From NCBI GenBank assembly GCA_905221605.1, contig CAJNDS010002290.1, forward strand, positions 292,501-356,500: 64,000 nt of DNA. Direction: 5' to 3'. Below the pieces are notes generated by a model. That model was given only the letters and a program-made list of their open reading frames with translations. It made no database searches and was not told the DNA's origin. Source of the DNA: Symbiodinium natans (Eukaryota; Sar; Dinophyceae; Suessiales; Symbiodiniaceae). Numbering within the stretch: position 1 is the first letter of the stretch; every line of letters starts with the position of its first letter. Positions 42,401-64,000 of this stretch are shown here, in pieces. The position numbers and the translations under genes are program-made.

Positions 42401-45176
42401 GAGAGAGATTAGGGTGTAGGGTTTAGGTTTAGGGTTTAGTTTCGGGCGAGGGAAACCTGACAAAGCCCCAAACTCTGCCCTAAAGCCTAAATCCAAAATC
42501 CTGAACCCTAAATCCTGAACCCTAAACCCCAAAACCCTAAACCCTAAACCCTAAACCCTAAACCCTAAACCCTAAACCCTACACCTCGTCACCAAGGAGA
42601 AGCCGATGCGGATCATTGTCCCCTCGGAGCCCATTCATGGGTGGCCCAAGGTCGGGGCTTAGAAGGGTGAGGGTTCAGGGTTTAGGGTTTAGGGTTCAGG
42701 GTTTAGGGTTTAGGGTTTAGGGTTCAGGGTTTAGGGTTTAGGGTTTAGGGTTTAGGGTGGGGTTTAGGGCTTGGGGTCTGTTTTTTTTTTCGAGTTGGGG
42801 TTCAGGGTTTCCAGTTATATAGGGTTTTTGGGTTTAGGGTTTGCGGTTAGGTTGCAGGGTCTTGGGGTTTAGGGCATAGAGTTTGGGGTTCAGGGCCTCT
42901 TGGGGTTTAGGGTCTGGCAGTTTCAGGGATCGGGTGCGAGGAGCTGACTGCGAAAGCACTGTGCCAGAAATCTGAACACTAAGCCCTGAGCCCAAAACCC
43001 TGCGGTTTAGGGTTTAGGGTTTTGGTTTTACCAAAACCTCACCCCTAAACCCGAAACCCTCAACCCTGAGCCCAAAGCCCGACATCATAAGGAAGCCCAA
43101 AGCCTGAACCCTGAAACCTTGAAACCCTAAACCCTAAACCCTAAACCCTGAACCCTGAAACCTTGAAACCCTTAAGGAAGAAGGCAGGGCCTGAAAGAAG
43201 AGTTTTCCACAGTTCTTTGCAGTACGACATCCTTGGAAAGTGCCCTCACCCCTGCACCGGATGTAGTTCCTCCGTACCTGCAGAAGCCCTAAACCATAAG
43301 CCCTAAACCCCAAGCCCTAAACCATAAACCCAAAAACCTAGGCCGTTGATAACCCCATCAGGGGTCGCCTACAAGAGTCACTCCAATAGTCCTGTGCTGG
43401 AGGGTCCGTTGGTTTGAGGGGTTGTTGGGACTCCATGACAGGGCTTCTGCTATGCGGACTATTCTGAGAAGCAGCACGCTTTGGACATCTGCAAGGCCAC
43501 TCTTTTCTTGACGGAGGGGCTGTCTTGGGGGGGGGCGGGCTGTTAGGGGTCCTGGGTTGGGTGTGTTTAATGAGGGCTCAGGTTAAACCTTCCATCCACC
43601 CGAGGCGAACTTGCCCCAGGGGTTCGCGGCAGCTGGGAGTTGAGGGCTTTTGCTTCTTCCAGTTGGGGAGGGGGCCCGGGAAGGGTGAGGGAGGAGGGGG
43701 GAAAACTAACTAAGCCCTCAACCAGCGCGTCCCTGGGCCCTAGGCCCTCCCACCCAACATCCTTTATTCTGCAAAACCCTAAAGCCTCAACCCTCAACCC
43801 TTCACTTCGCACTGAGTTGTTTCGGGCTGGCCGGGCCGGCTTTGGGGTTTCAGGGTTAATATAGGGGTCGGACTAATTACTGCTTTTTCGAGCTGGTGTT
43901 GAACAGAGCTTCTTCATTTGGTGGTGCTACTTGCGGCGATTTTCGTTTGGACGGCAGCTTTCATGGACTGGATGGCTGGCGCCTTGTCTTGGCTCCCCTC
44001 CTTTTCTGCTTTTTCGAGCTGGCCTTGGCGACAGTCTGTACTTTTTGGTGGTGAGCGCCTTTGGTTTACAACTGGGCTCGGCGGCGACTTTCAGGCGTCT
44101 AACCGCTTTTCTAAGTAAGCACAGGTTGGCGACCTACTACGACTACGACTTACTGATATCATTCGCTTATGGTGCCCTTATGATTTTACTTATTGTGAGG
44201 AGCCTCGAATTCGTCGGCTTCGAACCATGAACCCTCATCTCGCCGGCGAAAACTCTAAAGTACTCAAGGGGCGCTTCTCGGTGGTTCTCTACCGCACCCT
44301 GAGATACGTAGACTTTTTGCTCCTGAACTTAAGGTTTCGGGCAAACCCTAAGCCCTAAGCCCTAAGCCCGAAATAGACCCTAAACCCTAAACCCTAAACC
44401 CTAAACCCTAAACCCCAAACCCCAAACCCGAAACCCTAAACCCCTAAACCCTAAACCCTAAACCCTAAACCCTAAACCCTAAACCCTAAACCCTAAACCC
44501 TAAACCCTAAACCCTAAACCCTAAACCCTAAACCCTGCACAAGTGGCCTCACCCGAAGCAGGCGTCGAAGGTAGATGGCATCTTCATGATGCGGCGCCGG
44601 CTGAACTTCATCAACCAGGGTGTGCACTACCAGTACAAGGCAGACTCGTTGACAAAGGGTGGTTGCTTGCTGTTGGTTAGCAGGGAATGAGGGAATGAGG
44701 CACCCTATACAGTATCCCCGTATGTATAACCTTTAAGGGGTCATATAGGGTTCCTCAGTCCATTATTCCCTACTAAACCAACAGTAAGGTTGTGTGTTGA
44801 CTGAGAGGTCCATTGACGATCCATGGGCAGTTGAGTGTCTGCTGTTGAGGGATTATACTAGGGTTTAGGGTTTGGGGTTTAGGGTTTCAGGGTTGGGCGT
44901 CAGAAGTTCGGCTGATGTCGAGTTTCTCAAGCAAGTGCATGTGCAAGGGGCAATAGATGCCCATGCGGTGTGGCGGGACTCACATTGAGCAATATTGAGC
45001 ACACGTGCGACACCAAGCTCACTCCGGACCAGCCTCCGTAAATCCTAAACCGTAAAAACCCTAAACCCTAAACCTTAAACCCTGAACCCTAAACCCTACA
45101 TAAACCCTGCCCCAGATCATCATTGGAGGACCCGACTGCCGAGGAGGCGGCCAAAGAGGAGCCGAACGAGCCCTGA
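36364..45176 (+). CDS. Ankyrin-repeat gene B with extra C-terminal exons
   Basis: Five exons (36364, 37205, 38206, 39177, 39706) join in phase into consecutive ankyrin repeats with exact 33-residue spacing, using GC, GA, GT, GC and GT donors in turn. The exon at 39903 continues in phase with non-ankyrin sequence. Further coding islands follow (40573, 41778, 42597, 43442, 44544) and a TGA at 45174-45176. Their domains are not recognised, and it is not proved that they belong to the same gene. The start codon was not found. The ankyrin part probably binds proteins; the rest is unknown. Confidence 0.65.
36510..37100. other. Degenerate TTTAGGG/CCCTATA-type spacer
   Basis: GGGTTTATAGGG-like words, then a run of CCCTAAAA and CCCTATAAG units (36845-37080). 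These are variant arrays derived from the telomere unit; nothing coding. Confidence 0.7.
37205..37244 (+). CDS. Ankyrin gene B exon 2
   Basis: Acceptor CAGAAG before G37205; frame LLELRANVDAADK. Ending at AAG37244 before a GA donor (GAGCCG) and joining GATGGC at 38206 gives DAADKDGNTPL, the ankyrin loop at exact length. This is the best-supported GA-AG intron here. Confidence 0.8.
37931..38220. repeat. 35-bp direct repeats flanking a CCCTAAA array and the start of an exon
   Basis: 37931-37965 and 38186-38220 agree at 31 of 35 positions (CCTGGGAT.CTTGGAAGGA.GG and CAACACACCC). The right copy holds the acceptor and first 15 nt of the exon at 38206. The left copy passes from ACACCCT straight into AAACCCTAAACCC, sharing CCCT with the array. 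Confidence 0.9.
38206..38262 (+). CDS. Ankyrin gene B exon 3
   Basis: Acceptor TTGGAAG before G38206; frame DGNTPLILAARLDDRWMVE; GT donor GTGCCC at 38263. Joins in phase 0 to VILKFGADTG at 39177, making a complete ankyrin repeat. Confidence 0.88.
38300..39060. other. Intron spacer
   Basis: Telomere-type words at 38320-38360, 38520-38660 (degenerate, GGGGGTTT-rich) and 38876-38910; unique sequence elsewhere. Nothing coding recognised. Confidence 0.5.
39177..39211 (+). CDS. Ankyrin gene B exon 4
   Basis: Acceptor CCAGAG; frame VILKFGADTGI plus AG. GC donor GCCTGG at 39212. With the G of the next exon it gives GADTGIRNSDNET, again with exact ankyrin spacing. Confidence 0.85.
39615..39672. repeat. 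Nine-base GCCTCGAAA repeat
   Basis: About six units just upstream of the acceptor of the next exon. Confidence 0.9.
39706..39748 (+). CDS. Ankyrin gene B exon 5
   Basis: Acceptor TGCCAG before G39706; frame NSDNETCYSYATAH; GT donor GTGAAG at 39749. Fits both the preceding phase and the phase 0 start at 39903. Confidence 0.8.
39903..40011 (+). CDS. Ankyrin gene B exon 6, end of repeat domain
   Basis: Acceptor CTAAAG; frame ELILHWVQQQKYTPNVVFPL then PPCPLQQLYRVPRAVT; donor GTTAGG at 40012. Very strong G/C third positions. It is not an ankyrin repeat and is not recognised. It is the longest exon of this gene. Confidence 0.65.
40573..40615 (+). CDS. Possible ankyrin gene B exon 7
   Basis: Acceptor CTTCACAG and donor GTCCGT at 40616. 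In the phase left at 40011 the frame is LYGCCFARPRHLL; the other two frames are also open. Confidence 0.4.
40620..41380. other. Intron spacer
   Basis: TTTAGGG array 41100-41185, otherwise unique. Short + frames seen (40753-40956) are not convincing. Confidence 0.45.
41778..41859 (+). CDS. Coding exon, DEGSISASRKVLQFF
   Basis: Acceptor GCCCAAG, donor GTGACC at 41860. The frame GDEGSISASRKVLQFFAKLS then YETGLS is open across the island. The DEGSIS part faintly resembles an EF-hand loop, but key residues are not clear. A shorter form could start at 41812. Confidence 0.45.
41885..41985. repeat. Nine-base CACCCTAAA array
   Basis: About ten units of a lengthened telomere variant (ACACCCTAA). Local spread of one variant. 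Confidence 0.9.
42597..42650 (+). CDS. Coding exon, RIIVPSEPIHGWPK
   Basis: Acceptor ACCAAG, frame EKPMRIIVPSEPIHGWPK, donor GTCGGG at 42651. A classic island: CCCTAAA to 42582 and TTTAGGG from 42677. Domain not recognised. Confidence 0.55.
43222..43257 (+). CDS. Possible exon, YDILGKCPHPCT
   Basis: Acceptor TTCTTTGCAG; frame YDILGKCPHPCTG. The likely end is a GA site near 43259. Cys-rich; family unknown. Confidence 0.35.
43442..43495 (+). CDS. Coding exon, GFCYADYSEKQHALDICK
   Basis: Acceptor ATGACAG, GC donor GCCACT at 43496. The stretch resembles the RNP1 strand and following helix of an RRM RNA-binding domain (G-F-x-Y-x-x-Y, then ALD). No other RRM part was found, so this is only a possibility. 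Confidence 0.5.
43500..44340. other. Intron spacer with local duplications
   Basis: CTGCTTTTTCGAGCTGG occurs at 43881 and 44008. Hydrophobic + frames at 43918-44230 have no splice or start support. Confidence 0.4.
44544..44658 (+). CDS. Coding exon, long, basic
   Basis: Acceptor TGCACAAG; frame WPHPKQASKVDGIFMMRRRL then NFINQGVHYQYKADSLTK; donor GTGGTT at 44659. CCCTAAA array to 44535. A MITE-like element starts only about 10 nt after the donor. Domain not recognised. Confidence 0.6.
44668..44787. mobile_element. Foldback family A, copy 2 (about 120 bp)
   Basis: Starts TGCTGTTGGTTAGCAGGGAA and ends with the inverted form TACTAAACCAACAGTAAGG. It matches copy 1 in both arms, with a different middle. 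It lies right behind the donor of the exon at 44544. Confidence 0.88.
45116..45176 (+). CDS. Terminal exon with stop, acidic tail
   Basis: Acceptor CCCCAG; after one base the frame SSLEDPTAEEAAKEEPNEP ends with TGA at 45174-45176. It could end ankyrin gene B. The phase does not match the preceding exon as drawn, so another exon or edge may be missing. Confidence 0.55.
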
Positions 45177-45179
45177 AGG

Positions 45180-46420
45180 GACGTCACGGATTGCGCAACG
45201 AAAGCCGCCAGACAGTAGCAGAGTCGGGGCGTGGAGTGACGTCTTCGAAGTGCGCCAGACCCTCAAAACCCTACCACAGGCCTATGACTCTAACTATGTG
45301 GGGGTTTAGGGTTTAGGGTTTCGGGTTTAGGGTTTAGGGGGGGTTGGATGCTGTTGGCAACTATTCTGGACACCTGTACTAAGCCGGTATGGATTGTATG
45401 GAACCAATTCCAGCTGCCTGGCCGCGCATCTGGCCTTGAAGCGATCTAGCTAGGATGAAGATGTGACTTGTTGATGGAGACACTGCCCGAAACCCTAAAC
45501 CCTAAACCCTAAACCCTAAACCCTAAACCCGAAACCCTCTACCCTCTAAACCCTGAACCCCAAACCCCAAACCCCAAACCCCAAACCCCAAACCCCAAAC
45601 CCCAAACCCCAAACACCAAACCCTAAACCCTAAACCCCAAACCCCAAACCCTAAACCCTAACCCTAAACCCTGTGACCAGCGCCATTCCACGCCTCTCCC
45701 GTAGTTGAATTCGCGAGAGGCCACACGACGCCCCCATGGGTGCAATTCCAGTAGCCCCTCCCTGGCGACTTTAGGCTTCCGATGGGGTGTAGGGGTTTGG
45801 GGTTTAGGGTTTAGGGTTTAGGGTTAAGGGTTTAGGGTTTAGGGTTAAGGGCTTAGGTGCGCGCCCGGAAATTCGGAGATCTTGCCCCCAAAAGTATACA
45901 CAGCTTCTTGCGTGCATGGAATTCGAAGTTTGCACGAAGGCAAAGCGCACCTGCCAACTGCGGTTGAGGCTTGGAAAAAGGGGGTTTAGGGTTTAGGGTT
46001 TAGGGTTTAGGGTTTAGGGCTTAGGTTCCCGTATTGAGGATACCGTCTTCTGGGGTTGCTTGGATCCTACAACAAGGATAATCGAGTGTTTGGGGGTGCC
46101 GTAGGGCCCTCTCAGCCCTTAAAACCAAAACCCATAAACAGCTGGCCAGCAGGGAGAAGGGCCTAAGGCTTCAGGATTCAACGCTGCCAGGTTGTCAGCT
46201 TCATCATTGCGCGAGGTTTCGCGGGGTGAGAGGGGGCTTGGCACGGTAGTGCTCACCAGTATCAAGGAGCCACCCTGAACCATCTAACCTTGAATTGTAA
46301 TCCCCCAAGCCCCAACACAACCCCCTAAGCCTCAGGGTTTTGGGGTCTTGAGGGTTTTTTGGGTCGTTGGGGTCTTTGGGGTTTTGCAGGTTAAGGGGTT
46401 TGAGAGTTTGGGGTTTAAGG
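45180..46420. other. Region between genes B and PRMT
   Basis: CCCTAAA and CCCCAAA arrays (45480-45675), TTTAGGG arrays (45300-45340, 45795-45860, 45985-46025), otherwise unique. No gene recognised. A possible ATG exon at 46428 (MGDEALR, donor GTAAGA) is noted but weak. Confidence 0.4.
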
Positions 46421-46906
46421 TTCAGTCATGGGGGATGAGGCGCTGCGGGTAAGAATGAGCCCATGGCAGTAGCGAAATTGTAGTTCTGAGGTTGCATGTT
46501 CGTGCCCTAAACCCTAAACAGAACCTAAACCCTTTTTCGAAGCATGGCTATGAGTAGTTAGATGTTAGGCGACGTGCCCTTTTCGATTCCCTAAACTCCC
46601 CCCCTAAACTCCCCAACAAACTTTTCGGAATCTGCGCAAGGGTAGACTGTTTGGGAGAGTTTTGGTCAGGCCCCCCCCTCTCCACATGGACCAGGTGTTA
46701 AAGAGCCCACACGCCGGCGCAGCTTGCGAGCACACGTGGTAATAGATCTCCCGCACTTCCGAACCGAGACCCTAAACCCTAAACCCTAAAAAACCCTAAG
46801 CCCTCAACCCTAAACCCTAAACCCTAAACCCTAAACCCTAAACCCTCAACCCTAAAGCCTAAATCCGAAAATCGAGACTCCTGACCCCAAACCCAAAAGT
46901 TGGGAG

Positions 46907-63929
<17,023 letters not shown>

Positions 63930-64000
63930 GTGTGGCACCCCAGAGTCTGAAGGGTTTAGGGTTTAGGGTTTGGGGTTTAGGGTTAACCCCACAGCCGCCG

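Noticed and set aside
46428-46448. Start exon MGDEALR with donor GTAAGA
   Set aside because: A good donor, but only seven codons and no exon it clearly joins.

Overview
The window looks like nuclear DNA of a dinoflagellate. This rests on five sequence traits: every gene I can support is on the + strand; exons are tiny (about 20-110 nt) and rich in G/C at third codon positions; donor sites are GT, GC and sometimes GA; acceptors are often AG followed by G; and plant/dinoflagellate-type telomere repeats (TTTAGGG) are scattered all through it. The species cannot be told.

The dominant structure is unusual. Almost every exon island has CCCTAAA repeats on its left and TTTAGGG repeats on its right, so a typical intron reads donor, (TTTAGGG)n, spacer, (CCCTAAA)n, acceptor. 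Such an intron could fold back on itself along telomere-like arms. The model was tested by reading proteins across the gaps: conserved ankyrin and PRMT families continue at the right residue and often in the right phase, including across GC and GA donors.

Layout. (1) About 0.4-19.2 kb: mini-exons of an ankyrin-repeat gene whose 5' end lies outside the window or was not found. (2) 21.1-32.4 kb: exons for a charged Lys/Glu/Ala/Pro-rich, partly coiled-coil protein ending in a stop at 32398; it may be the C-terminal part of the ankyrin gene. A separate gene (29338-30485) with an MGC N-terminus and two copies of an unknown domain sits inside one of its introns. (3) 33.7-35.1 kb: a possible small acidic gene ending at 35119. 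(4) 36.4-45.2 kb: a second ankyrin-repeat gene with the best-resolved splice joins, followed by unrecognised coding exons and a stop at 45176. (5) 46.9-63.9 kb: a protein arginine methyltransferase (PRMT) gene running off the right edge, with at least 14 exons; its intron at 48482-50983 holds a complete uninterrupted PPR-like gene (49025-50032) on the same strand.

The spacers hold microsatellites, two families of short foldback (MITE-like) elements with two copies each, single foldback elements, a 21-bp minisatellite with an inverted block, a 57-bp VNTR and a frameshifted gene fragment. At three places telomere-type arrays are flanked by direct repeats of the adjoining sequence, one pair being a perfect 27-bp repeat. 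These look like traces of how the arrays were inserted. No tRNA, rRNA or CRISPR was recognised. Exon edges come from reading by eye, without transcripts.
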